A stretch of DNA of 64,000 bases from positions 6,703,669 through 6,767,668 of the forward strand of contig OZ005701.1 in NCBI GenBank assembly GCA_963930775.1, in the 5' to 3' direction. This document shows positions 35,281 to 48,115 of this stretch, in pieces. The DNA comes from Cliona cf. orientalis. Its lineage: Eukaryota; Porifera; Demospongiae; Clionaida; Clionaidae. The position numbers and the translations under genes were made by a program. Under the pieces are notes generated by a model, which worked only from the letters and a program-made list of their open reading frames with translations, made no database searches and was not told where the DNA came from. The stretch's first letter is position 1. Each line of letters begins with the position of its first letter.

Positions 35281-35596
35281 CGTACAAGGGGGGGTCACTC
35301 CCATAGGCGCTGTGTCCAGAGCTGTGACCGGGGTCAAGATTTTTGACCGTCTAAAAATGGCCTTGACCGCTTGACCACGGCGAATTTTTGCCCTTGACCC
35401 GTTGACCATCGACTAACTGCGCATGCGCAAAATCTCGGCCACGCCTCTTGGCCGCCTAGCTATGCCGGAGATAGGGCCCAGAACACCGCTTGACCGTTTG
35501 ACCGACCCCCAAAAAGTGCCTTGACCGTTTGACTGCATTTTGACCCCGGTCGCAGCTCTGGACACGGCGCCTATGGGAGTGACACCCCCTTGTACG
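35281..35596. mobile_element. 316-bp TA-flanked element (GTACAAGGGGGNGTCACTCCC)
   Basis: CGTACAAGGGGGGGTCACTC, then CCATAGGCGC and CCAGAGCTG, are mirrored at the right end. Interior: repeated 'ttgaccgtttgaccg'. TA at both edges within the palindromic TACGTA context, so the exact edge is uncertain by a few bases. Confidence 0.83.
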
Positions 35597-35621
35597 TAGG
35601 AGTGCTATCCTGAAGTATATA

Positions 35622-36118
35622 CAGTGGAACCCCTCTTAACGGCCACCCCTGATGGGCGGCCGCCCTGTCTATAACGGCCACTCACCTTGGTCCCGATTGC
35701 ATCTCCATATAAGATAGTACTTAAGAAACCCCTGGTTGGCGGCCACCCCTCTACTCCGTACAACGGCCACGTATTGTGGCCCCAAATGATGCTCACCAAT
35801 ACGTATTGACCTCGCACTACGGCCAGCTCCACCCACTTTAGCCAAGGTAAAGGTCGTCACCGGCCAGCTCCACCCACTTTAACGATCATTAGTGCGCATG
35901 ATCTCATACTACGGCCAGCTCCACCTACTTTTTTTTTATTAATAATCATCAGTCAGTACAGTTTACAATAGGCCATCTGAGATTAATATTTTATTGCATA
36001 ATTCAAGTTGTGTTGTTGTTTTATCAATTTATGGAAAAAACCCCTGAGTTAAGGCCACCCCTCTATAAAGGCCACTACCTCATTCCCCAATGGTGGCTGT
36101 TATAGAGGGGTTCCACTG
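35622..36118. mobile_element. 497-bp TA-flanked element (CAGTGGAACCCCTC)
   Basis: CAGTGGAACCCCTCTTAACG and, inverted, CAGTGGAACCCCTCTATAAC, flanked by TA. Internal repeats of 'acggccacccct' and 'cggccagctccaccc'. No gene. Confidence 0.87.
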
Positions 36119-37140
36119 TAGCTATTTCTTATTGATATTTGGGGGTCAATGATGAGTCCAATGGTCCACCCCATGCACTTACCATAGGGTCCCAGGCAAG
36201 CGCCCACTCCTGAGTACAAAATCTCCTGTGAAACCTTCTAAACAGTGTCTAACTATTATCACTACTGGACAAGAATAGTCTGAAAAGTATCTTGATAGTG
36301 TCTTATATGTGTCTTAAAATGTGTCTGTAAAATTGATCTCACTGAAAAGCATCTGAAAAGTGTATGAAGGTCTCTGATTGGGACTCTAAGAAGAATCTTA
36401 AAATTCTACATGGTCTCAAGTTACTTTAAGATAGAGTCTTAAAAGAATCTTAGCAATCTGAAAAAAGTCTGAAGTTGAAATGGTACTTTAAGATGTAATC
36501 TTAAAAGAGTCTTAGCGATCTGAAAAAGTCTGAGTTGAAAATGGTACTTTAAGATGTAGTCTTAAAAGAGTCTTAGCAATCTGAAAAAAGCTTGAATTTG
36601 AAAAAAAAAGGTAGAAATTCATAGCAATCTGAAAAAGGCATGAAGTTGTTAAAAATTAATGCTAATTTAAAATATAGTCTTAAAAAGAGTCTTAGCATTG
36701 ATGCAGTCTGAAGAAATCTGAATGGCAAGCATCTGAAACTTGAAGTATCTGAGTACGAGTGCGCGCGGCGCGGCGCCTGTATCACGTGAGGAGGGAACTT
36801 TTGAATTTGAACGTAGGTACATGTATACCGTACAGGTGCAGGTGGTAGCTAGTTCTAATGATGACTGTTTGAAGAAGGCTGTGAAGAAATGATAAATAAA
36901 GAAGGCTAATAAGCGTCGAGAGCCTCAAAATTGTACTATCCAGCCGATACGGATAAAGCGCCGCCGATATCACTGTCCAGGAGGTTGATTGATTAGAAGG
37001 CTCAGCTCTGGAACGAAATCAACGTTGAGATCATCAGTCACAAGCCAATAAGTAAGTAATGTAAAGACGCTATTAATCTTCAGTCGGCTCTGAATTTGTT
37101 AGTTTGTCCTCGAGTCTATATTTCTAATTAGTGCCCCTCC

Positions 37141-37365
<225 letters not shown>

Positions 37366-39420
37366 CATGCTTTCCTTGTCTTTAATTTTTGTGATGGAAA
37401 CATAGATATTAATAGAGGGAGGAGGGATTGGAAACGCTTGTACATGTATGCGGAGAATGCTTGACCGTGACTCTATCAAAAGCGAATTGCACAATTTTGC
37501 TACACCACAAAGACTGCATTTGTTGCCCTCAAGAAAGATTTTGTGCATTTTAGCTAGCCGAGTTGCCCGAGGTCCTGAGGCCAAAAAAAGAAAGAATCAA
37601 GCACCTTTTCTGTAGATGGGCTGCCGTTTGTCCTTATGGTATTTTCCTGGGATCTGCGAGCGGTGTAGGCCTTCGTTAAACGCCTCGATAGATCCAGCAT
37701 CAGGCAAAGAGTGCTAATGACGACCTAAAGTACAGTGCATTTTTATAAAGCAAGCGCAGCAAGGGCCAAATAAGCTCAGGTAAATTCAATCTGCGTACGA
37801 TTTGGGCTGTTATTAAAGCTCGCAGACCCAAGTGCTTGAGTTTGCCGAGTTCGTTTCAAGTTTGTACCACACGCTACTCATTTCACCCTGGTTTTATTCC
37901 ATATATTTTGAAATTCACAGAATTTTATTAGAAAGCTACACATGTAGCTTTCATTCATTTCAAAATTTACTTTTCCATGTCCATTTGATATAAATTACTC
38001 CGTATGCTTTATCCGAGTTCTGCCCACACTAGTTGGAAGTAGTCGTTTCCAACTACTCGGCATTTTTTGCTGCCACTAAAGCCACCGCACAGACTAAAAG
38101 TGTAGTTTGGCTATTGACCAACATCACTCAAATCATCCTGGGCAAAACCCTATTCTATGTATAAGGCTATCAATAGAATATTATGTGGAGCCCACATAAT
38201 ACCTTATACTAAACCAGCGGTCATTTATGGCTGCATACATAAGTGCTTACTGTGCTATCATTTACATGTATGTAGGTATCTACGCTGAATTATCATTCAA
38301 GATGCACATGCTAATGACAATTGTGAAGGACTGAGTCTCTACAACAGTGGTTGAAGAAAATAAGAGCACAGGACGGGGGCAGAAGACTGAATTTAAAGAG
38401 CTGGAGGTAAACAATTATGATAACATGCCTTTGTATGCATTTTTGAACAGCTGGAGTATACATAATAATTATTATCAGGTAGCTTATGATTGGAAACCTT
38501 AGTTTGAATTCCCGTAAATGCATTCGGTCCTAAATAGGTTAAAACTATCAAATTATATTTGTCTGTCGGTCCATCCGTCAGTAACAGAGGGCCAGCGGAA
38601 GCAATTTGACCTCGAGGCACACCATGCTGGATCTCGGGCTACTGAGTGTTTTAAGTGAGAACTCGGCGTTCTCTGTGAATGGAAATTGTAGCACTGGCTA
38701 CAGGTGGGAACGATAGCTACTGAACGGACCGTTCAAAGATTAAGCAATACTGGGCACTTACATGTAGCGGCCTGCAGTTAGCTAGGCAGCTGGATTCATG
38801 TGGTGGAGTTGTCGTCGTGGAGGTAGCTGATTCTGTGATTGGCTTCTTGTGTTCAGATGTCGGAGAGGGAGACGGCAAGTGAACTAACAAGTTTCTTGGC
38901 CGGTTGATTAATTAGAATACAGGATGTCAAAATGTGCATGCTTATGGAAGGTTTTAGTAATTTGGCCATGTGCTCCAAGTGGGTGTCAAAATGTGCATGC
39001 ACAACAGAATGTTTGAGAGTTAATTTGGCCAGTCCTTGCTAGCAATGCTGATAACCTTTGCTCTCAGAAGCAACATGTACGATTAGATTAGAGTCGTCTA
39101 CAAGCATCAGTTCATTTTCTCCCGTGCACACTACAAACCTAACAAACCAGGGAGTGGGCGAGCGAAGCGAGCCCCACTCCTATTAACTAGCGTCTATATA
39201 ATATTATAATTATAATATAATATTTGAGCAAAGATACATGTAATTATGATGCTCTGGTACTTGTATATTCACAGGAAGACGACTTTTTTTGTGGAAGAAT
39301 GAAAAGTTGGCAAAGAGAACGAACCTCAGATCAAAAGAGGAAAGAAGTAAAGACACAATTCTAGTGATCATGACTGTACGTAAGATGTACATGTGCCAAC
39401 ATTTCATTAATATTACGACT
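37366..39420. other. Interior of the CACTA-like element, no gene seen
   Basis: No frame above about 75 codons looks protein-like, and no run of splice-compatible exons was found. It contains a GGAGTGGGCGAGCGAAGCGA repeat edge at about 39150, which resembles edges at 31337 and 57288. Confidence 0.45.
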
Positions 39421-42400
39421 TTCCAAAATTAAGTTACCATTAAAACTCTTTTAAGATTTGTACTGCTGCTTAATGCTCTTTTTTGGCTGATTTCGGATTG
39501 ATTTTAATGTATTTTTCAAACAATATTAAGTTCATTTTGAGATAGCAACAAATTTAAGACTGTAGATTAAGATTGTTTTCATATAATATTAAGACAGACG
39601 CATGCTCATGAATACACATTTTAAGACTTATTTCAGACACAATTAAGTTCATTGTAAGACACTTTTAAGATCTCTACTGGTTTCTACACATTATTTTTTC
39701 ATACCCCACTCAGACCCTTTTCTGACGTTTTAAGATCCTTAAGGTGTCCAATTTTAAGACCATTTTCCGACCGTTTTTTGGTCGTTTTAAAACCCTTTCT
39801 TGACCCTTTTCAAGGACTTTTCATGTTCTGTGGTCCTATCCTTTCCCAGACAAATTATTAAGACTCTTCTCATGGCATTCTAAGACTCCCTTCTCCAGTA
39901 GTGTATGTAGAGTCCCAAACAACCAGCACACCAGTGTTAAGCTTTTTCGGCTTGCATGCATGCATGGGTGTCCATCCATTGGCAAGATTATTTAATTCTC
40001 AATCATGGAGTTGATCCCTTGATATTATTTGCATAATAATAATTATTATTGGGTGCTTGCTTGAATATACAAAATTAATTATTTTCCAACTCAGCGGTTA
40101 GGGTTTGTAGTCCAACCAAAGGTGATTTCAGAGCAGAAATTAAATCCTCCCAATTTGGTCCACAACTATTTCTTAGCCACTCAGAGATCATTCCCAGGAA
40201 GCAGTCGTTAATAGACTGAGGGTGGTCCCTACTTATAGCTTCCAGTGTGTCTAGTGGAATCCCAAGCTCGATTCCCAGGCTTCGCCACTCGTTTCTCCCA
40301 TCCCAAGTGGCATGCAGAATATAAATGAGATGGTTAATGTTGAGGGTACCTGCAATGTTAGCATTAATTTTCATACATAATGAAGTGGCTTTGCTATCAG
40401 TCAGTATCATACTTGGTAGCTATACTAGCTACCTAAGCACAGACCTGAATCCTTTAAAATGTGTAGACTGTCCGATGATGTAGTTACTGTACTATCACAT
40501 GGTATCTGTTAATTGAGTTTGGAATGAATAATAATAATAATATATTATTATTGTGACACAAGGAAGAGAGAGTGCAAGAGATCGAGAGGTGGAGAGGGTA
40601 CCTTTCCTGTTTCTTTTTCAAGTTTGATAGCTAGAGCCTGCAGCCCACTATAGGTGATCTGAGTGCCGAAATCATATCCTCCCACGTTGGTGTACAGCCA
40701 CTCTTTGACCACTTGGAGAGCATTTCAACAAAGCAGTTATCAACAGATTGTGGATATTTTTTGCTTATCGCTTTCAGGGTGTCTGGCGAAAGTTTGAGCT
40801 CAAGCCCCAAGTTTCTCCATTCTATTCTTCCTTCCCAAATGGCTTGCCGGACTTGATTGAGATGATTAATACTGAGGACATCTGAAAGATTGTTAGCATA
40901 ATATTATCATATCAGGCAGTGTATTATTGTGTACAGACCTGAAGTATTTGAAGGACATAACTGACCCACTATTGTTCCAGCAGTGCCATCGTCATGGGAT
41001 CCCTGTAATGATAAAGTTTAGAAATACAATTACAGTGAAAAGAGGAGGAGTACATCACTCAATAACTTTCTAATTGCCGAGGGTTGTGGGTAATCATAGG
41101 GTATAGGCCAATGTTAAAAGAGAGCAGTGAAATAGCTATATTATAAGAGGTTCAATTCCTGTTCTTACCTCTTTCCCATCAAACCAAACAAGTTGATTGT
41201 GATCTGATCGACATAGACTAAGACTCACTACTGGTTTGCCCACAAGAATCAGGAGGATCCGAAACATAAGCCAGGATGGGGGAACTTCGGTTTGCGAGAA
41301 AGAAGTTCGTATGATGTCCTCGATCGTCTTACGAATGCTGTCAATGTCATCATTGCCATCCATGTTGTCAATCGTGAAGAATTTGCATTTTTTATCTGCT
41401 TCCAACAGCAGATCCTCCTGCATGCTTGAAAGTGTTCTCCATAGAGTAGCTTCCACCTCTTTACAGCGACTCTCCAGCATATCTCGACATTTGAATTGGT
41501 CCTTGAAGGTACCAAACAAGAGTGCTCTACTCTTGATCGCACTGCACGATTCTACCGATCGTGTGGATTCAAAGCAAGAAATACTCGAAACTAGCTGACA
41601 CAGGACATCTTCGATGCAGTATGAAGATTCCAGAACTACCTCTTCGACACTGTTAGCAGCTAAAAATCGTACTGGGTAAAGCTTACGAATCTCTTGATCC
41701 ATTCTGAAGAAAAGGAAATAAAGGCCCGATCCGGTGGTAAATGCAGGGAGCATCTCCACAAATCCAGGCTGTCCCCCCACATCCATCATATTTATCATGA
41801 TGAGTTTCTCCAGTAGCATCTGGAATTCTCTTGGACTATCTGACTCGAGGATAGAAGACAATTCTTCTATTGCAACTTGTACTGCTTTCAATTCTGATGC
41901 AGTAGGTGCATTATGATTGGAATTTACACGTACAAGAGCTGATGTAGGTACAGCATCTGTGGAAACTGCTGTGGAGATTTGCTCTGCTGGTGTGGCTGGT
42001 GGAATTGGCTGAGGAGTGGCAGTTAATGGTGCTTGTGGTGGCAAGTCTGCAGCTGGAAAAAGAGCAGCTTCTTCATCATCTGCTATTCTCAATCTGATCG
42101 GATCTTCATCTGAGAGAGTTGTAGTAGTTTTCGATATTATATGGAAGAAAAGGTGAGCAAGATAGGTGTGGTCAATTTCTCCGTCTTTAAGCACAAGTTT
42201 CGTATCTCCTGTCTTCTTGAGTGATTCCCATATTGAGGATGTTTCTTCAGATCCAACGATGGCGGCTGGAACACTTTTGAATGGCTTGATGATGACATCT
42301 CTGCATTCAGCTACACCGGTGCTCCTTGAAATTCCCCCTACCTGCTGAAGGTTGATGATTTCTCCAATCAAACGACGAAATGTGGACGATTTTCCCGGTC

Positions 42401-43544
42401 GTGGTAGACCAAAAGCTATAAATTTGAGGTAGGTCATTTTCAGCCGCATTTCACTGCTTAGAGCCAGCTCATAAGCTTCTTGTGCTTTTAGCTTTGGTAG
42501 CACTGCATATGTATCAAAATTAATATAAAATGTTTATAGCTAAATCAGCATGCATAAAAATAGATGGTACAGTAGAAATCAAAAATTTACATAGCGTAAT
42601 CATAGTATGCAACCACCACACAGGAAAGCTACGGCCAAACCCTACGCAATAGGTACGCCACAAGTATCCATGCAACAAGCAGCTAATTGCACTGTACATG
42701 GCTGTGTAGCTAGTTACATAACTGACAAGTGGTTTACACTAGCAGGAGGACTCGTCCGCCCCACAATGTCACACTTCAACCGTGCTAATCAAGAAGTATT
42801 ATACAGCTGTTCTACAGTGTTAGTACGCTGCATAGGCTTCCTACCTTTGTATACAACACACTATAATATAATTTTGACTCCTACTTTAGCTCTGAACATA
42901 TGTAGTCTCTGAAAATTTCAAGCAGGATAAGAATACAGATAAAGTTTGCAATCAAGCAATACCTTTAGCAAATTTTCTTTTAAGGTCACGAGCAACTATT
43001 GGCAATTTTGTTTTCCGAAACAACTGCGTGATGATGTGAAGTGTAACAACACGTAAGTGGTACACAGACCGCCACACATCCATAATCTTCTTGCTTTTGT
43101 AAGCAGAGAACACTGTGTGCAAGGCTCGATATTCCACAGGCGTTAGAAGACAATATTCAGCTACAAATAAAATGATAACGTGTAACAGTACATTCAGGGT
43201 AGCTATAGAGTGCACACCTTCATTATGATGAGGTTTTGACGAGTATTTCTTTATAGCTTCGACTTTCTCATTTGTTGTCTGGAAATATTAAAATCACAGA
43301 AAGCATGAAATATCTTCATGTACGTACAATAACTACATTCCAGATGCATTCAATACAGTAAGAATTAATATATTATACATACCATATTTTCCCAAGAAGT
43401 AAAGACTTTTTGCTCGGTTTCCTTAATTTCAATCTATTGAAAGAAAATTACGATTATCACTTGCATGCTCTAGAAGAGTATATACCTAATTATTTCGGAC
43501 TGAGTATATCCTGATTTTATTGTGTATAGCTACATGTTGCAATT

Positions 43545-44009
43545 CAGTGGCGTAGGAAGATGTTTTTGAGCAGGGGGGCTGAAAGCAAGCAGGTGAAGAC
43601 TCGCTTTATGCGTGCATAGCGCACGAAAGCTAGGGGGGTCTGGGGGCATGCTCCCCCAGGAAAATTTTGGAGTTTTAGACCTTCTGAGAGCTTTTCTAGT
43701 GCATTTTCGAGGACATTCTGGACTCTTAGCTTGCCACATGTGAACACAGATCAGTAGTGACTACTAATCTGTGTTCACATGTGACAATTATTGATATCTA
43801 CACACCGTGGGGCTAAGATACACCACAATCATGAATAACTCAACCCTGATTGTGACAACAGATGAAAAGAAAAGTGCAAACCTCAGAGGGTGAGCCCCAC
43901 CCCCTGGCTTGTACAGCAGTCTAAAAATCAGAGGGGCTCTGCCCCCCTAATCTTATGACTGGGGGGGGGGGGCAATTGCCCCCCAGCCCCCCTGGTTCTT
44001 ACGTCAGTG
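43545..44009. mobile_element. 465-bp hAT-like element (CAGTGGCGTAGGAAG)
   Basis: The tips are CAGTGGCGTAGGAAG and, inverted, CACTGACGTAAGAAC, then GGGGGGCTG on both sides. CAATT is found on each side. Copy 3 has the uninterrupted target (TTGCAATTGTTGGCTTATC, about 54312). The CAGTGGCGTA tip is typical of hAT-class elements, although those usually make 8-bp duplications and only 5-6 bp are visible here. A small GTGAACACAGAT hairpin lies inside. Confidence 0.78.
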
Positions 44010-44911
44010 CAATTGTTAGCTTATCACTATTATAAAAATGTACCCTTTTCAGTTTTGTTGCCTGATCAACTGCATCTTCTATCATACCTTGCACCACGTT
44101 GAGAAAACCAACCTATATGAGAAAGCAGTAGCTGGTGATTATGGTTTACAGTAGCAGAGATTGGCTAAATCTGCAAGATGAAAAATTTAATACACTTAGC
44201 CATAGTTTTCAGGCGGTATCATAATATTAATTAATATACTGTATAGTACAATATCTTGGATAAGTGCCATAACATAATTCGCGATTTTGGCCTGCATGCA
44301 TGAGCACTTACCCGGGATATAAATATTATTATGCATAGAAGCTGCTAAAGTGATCCCATATGTGCATGTGTGCTTTCCCAGGACACCACACATCATTGAG
44401 TACTAGATTATGACTGAGAGTCATGCTGTTTCTAGTAGTTCGGAATCCATACATCCATTTAAATAATTATTATTAGGTCAAAATTCCCTATTATAGTACA
44501 TCATGATGTACCTCAAGATTAAACGCCTTAACAGAACCAATAACTGGTAATAATATCCACTGTTTCTCTGGTCTCAATTCTGGAAAATAACAACATCGTA
44601 TCAGATAATTAATGATTACTGTTAGTATAAGCAGCATACCAAATTTTAGAACTATAGTTCCAGGTAGCAGAAGGTGCTCTGCTTTACTTCTGATAAACTC
44701 AAGGTCAAGACATCCTCCAAAGATTGTAACTTCAATGTGAGAGGGATTTCTTTGGATGGCTGTCGCTGAGTGACCAAAACGCTCTTCTACTGCAACACCA
44801 CATTCTGGTATAGTGACCTGCAATGGTAGTAAGATGTGAACCATTTATAATTGCATGCCAAATCAGCAGATCTAGATCTAGATAGCTACATATGAAGTGA
44901 TAAATGAGGTA

Positions 44912-45101
44912 CCGTAGTGTCCTGGGTATGCACCTATGCATGGATGCTTAAATATAACTCGTGATTTCGGCCTGCAGGGGCGCTTACCCAGGATCAAAAT
45001 CCCATACGTTTGTATAGAAGCAGCTACAGTGGCCCCTTGAGATGCGGTACATGGGCACTTACTCATGGATCAGGAGTGGGCGCTTGGCAGGGACACTACG
45101 G
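44912..45101. mobile_element. 190-bp TA-flanked element (CCGTAGTGTCCTGGG)
   Basis: CCGTAGTGTCCTGGGTATGC and, inverted, CCGTAGTGTCCCTGCCAAGC, with TA outside. It lies in the copy 2 intron between the third and fourth exons. Copy 3 retains a related relic at about 56900-56980. Confidence 0.78.
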
Positions 45102-46593
45102 TACTATTATATGTACTAACATACACTCAAAAAGTTATTATCCATACACCCTAAGAGTATTGATGTATACCTTTCTCCACGTTTGAGATGAGAAATCAAA
45201 TATCCATGCATCTCCAATTGTTTCGTCATATGGATCAATTCCACCTTTTATCAGCAATTGTGGATTGTCACTTCCGAAGCCTAGACAGCAAGCTGCATGT
45301 GCATCCCTCCCAGTGGGCCATGGCTGTCCTTTCTTTCTTTTCAGCTCAATCACAGTCTGAAATAATACATTAACATTGAGTAATACAATTATTATTATTA
45401 TGGTGAACTTGACATAATACTGGCGTCAATGAGAAGCAATAGCACTGAGAAGGACATAAAAGTACAACTTATAAGGAACCTAACCAAAGCAGCAAAGCCA
45501 TACAGACTCACTGACTCCCAACCAGCAAAGTGCATACACTGTGGCTGTGGTAACCAAGCAACAAACACAATTACCATTATATTAAAGTCAATCAGGTAAA
45601 GATTATCAACTCTTCTGCCAGCTACGTTTCCTCCAAAAACAAGAGCTCTGTGATCATCAATTGCAGTAAATGAACAGTAGGAACTATGAGGAAGGGAAAT
45701 CCCTTTCATTAAAGGAAAGGACCAGTCACCTAAATAAGTATAATAGAGAATAATATTATTACATTTCAATCATAATTCTGATTGTTACTGGAACACAGCC
45801 AATTGTGTGCATGCATGCACATGACATGCAGTATAGGCATACTCATCAGGAGTGCCAATAAACTAAAAATGTTGTAGCTATATTAATGGCAAAGTCAAAA
45901 ATTTATATAATATACTGTTAATGACACAGAGCAAAATTTAAATTTCAACAGATTCGTTATGCATACAGATACCTAGATGCTGTCGTTTCTCCACCCATTC
46001 TAGCTACGTATATAATACTGCACTTCCATGCCCACAATATTATAAGATACAATTCAATTCTGTTTACCTGTAAGAATGTCAAAGATATGCAACTCATTGG
46101 TAATTTGCCATTTTCTTCCAATAGATACAATCCTTGATGACTGTTCAGGAGTTGAGATAAGATTTTCATGTGTCTGGCAACCGTATAGAGCGATTTTGGT
46201 CTTATGGAACACCACCATTTGACATCCTGCTTTCCTTAGAGGTTTATCGTCACCTCCAGGTGACTATCTCAACAATTCCAGTTGAGTAGATGTGGTATTA
46301 AGCTTATAGAGGTGATCGCAAACCTGCCATCCTATATATCCGCCATAGAAATAGATATCTCCAGATTGTAATGCACAACACGAACCACGAGTGTGCCCTA
46401 ACATTAAACCGGAAGGTGATATTTCAATAGGTTGCTTAATCCATATCTTCATCTCTTGGTCAAAGATTTCAATGAATGATTGATGCTCGAGATCATGCGT
46501 TGGACGGGTTCCGCCATACATGTAGCACTTCTTGCCAACTGAGGCAATACAATGGTGAATCCTTGACTTCGGCTCGTATGAAGCAGCTGACAT

Positions 46594-47292
46594 CTAGACC
46601 TGAATGATATTTAGTGCAACACTATGTATCTAGACTGAGCCAGACATTTCGTAAGCTAGGATACCTCGTATTGCACTAAACTCGGAAGATTCAGGGAGCA
46701 CCCCTAGCTTATAATATCATTATTATTAATACCGTACCAGGTAAGCATGTACATCTATAGGCACATGGGACACTACAGTATTATGCTTTCAGTAATATAT
46801 ACTGATTATCCCATGGGATATGGTATAAGACTATTGGTATAATGAGATTGTTTTGCACATAGCACTAACCGAAAAGTGAATCTTTTTTCACAAAATCCCA
46901 TGACAAACAGCCAGTATCGTCAGTCCAAAAATTATCGATGTTGAAAAGATAGCTCTGCATCCATGCAACACTAATATTGGCTTTATAATCATCCAATTAA
47001 AATAATTTTATCAGTAATTATACTGGCTCAGTACAAGACTGCTAGCTAATCATAATTATATGGCATCTGACACTTAACTCATTAAAATGGTCTTGACCTC
47101 TATGATTTATTTATTTATATTGACATAAATCCTCATGGTAGTGTAAATTAAAACATGTAAATGCTGTTTAGAAGCAACAGTGGACTTCTGTATAATTATA
47201 GCTACTCCCATGTCAAATCCCTAGTGATGTGAAGTGGCATGCAGAGTGATGTCGTAATCAAACACGTTTAGACCACTATAAACTGGGTCATA
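46594..47292. other. 5' flank of copy 2
   Basis: AT-rich, no gene. It aligns in patches with 61256-61845 upstream of copy 3 (GGGAGCACCCCTAGCTTA, ATCCCATGGGA, GGTCTTGACCTCTATGATT), so the duplicated unit includes at least 0.5 kb of upstream DNA and presumably the promoter. Confidence 0.6.
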
Positions 47293-47739
47293 CCGTATAG
47301 CGGGAAATTTTCGTATGGTGCTAATTTTCGTATATTTCGTATGCTCCATCCCTTATACGAAAATAAAAACTGCGAAAATGTGAACGGACGAAATTTTGTT
47401 CCTTTCGCGCGTGACCTTTGACCTATACGCGCCACACGCGGTCGCTAGCTGGAGGTGCTAAATGCAAGGCTAGCTCACTGAATGTCTCTTTATCGATTCT
47501 TTGCCAAGGAGTTGAAACGAAGTGACCTTTCTGATTCCAGTGGACCGCTATCGGCATCGATTACGATCAGTGATGCTAGCGTTACCGTATATCGCACGTA
47601 AGTGAGAGCGCTACCAGCTGCGCATGCGCGCAATCTCCCGCAGCAAGCATACGAAATTTAAAAATACGAAAATTTATTCTAAGGGTGTTTTGGCCGATCA
47701 TACGAAAATTAGCACCAACGAAAATTTCCCGCTATACGG
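47293..47739. mobile_element. 447-bp TA-flanked element (CCGTATAGCGGGAAATTTTC)
   Basis: Both ends read CCGTATAGCGGGAAATTTTC inward and are flanked by TA. The termini are identical, so this is a younger copy than the one at 23235-23690. Non-autonomous. Confidence 0.9.
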
Positions 47740-47768
47740 TAGTTTCCTGTCCACCGGTACTTCCCGTA

Positions 47769-48115
47769 GTCTCGCGCAGCCAGACTCTTACACCTCGGGA
47801 GGGGAGGGGGAGGGAGAGAGTCTGGTAAAGTGCTATACATCGAGTTGTCCCAGCGCCTGGTATGAGGCGCGACCAATCAGATTGCATCTTTATGGCATTA
47901 CATAGTTTGCGGTGGCGTATCCGACTGTGAACGGACGAGATACTATTGCGCACGCGTGTTTATTCTCCGTTCACAATCGGATATGCCACCGCAAACTAAA
48001 GCTGCAATCTGATTGGTCGCGCCTCGTATGAGGCGCTGGGACAACTCGATGTATAGCACTTTACCAGACTCTCTCCCTCCCCTTTTCCCTGAGAGAGAGT
48101 CTGGCTGCGCGAGAC
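47769..48115. mobile_element. 347-bp TA-flanked hairpin element with CCAAT arms
   Basis: An almost complete inverted repeat: GTCTCGCGCAGCCAGACTCT at the left, its inverse at the right, and arms of about 160 bp meeting near 47940. Each arm carries GCGACCAATCAGATTGCA or its inverse, an NF-Y-type CCAAT box. The sister element is 32408-32822. Confidence 0.9.

Larger units (their letters stand above)
40075..46593 (-). pseudogene. Kelch - ROC - Death - Death gene, copy 2 (decayed, COR region deleted)
   Basis: All 14 exons of copy 1 can be placed: 46068-46593, 45575-45729, 45171-45356, 44640-44817, 44512-44579, 44044-44112, 43383-43433, 43218-43278, 42963-43160, 41169-42502, 40939-41002, 40602-40881, 40445-40505, 40075-40349. 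Three changes break it. A TAG replaces a Leu codon in the first Kelch exon (after ...STQLELLR). The large exon lacks 309 codons, which removes essentially all of COR but keeps the frame. The first Death-domain exon is 280 instead of 281 bp because a CCCC became CCC. The P-loop also reads GLPRPGKSS. Splice sites are otherwise intact, so it may still be transcribed. Internal starts could allow a ROC-only product. Confidence 0.85.
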
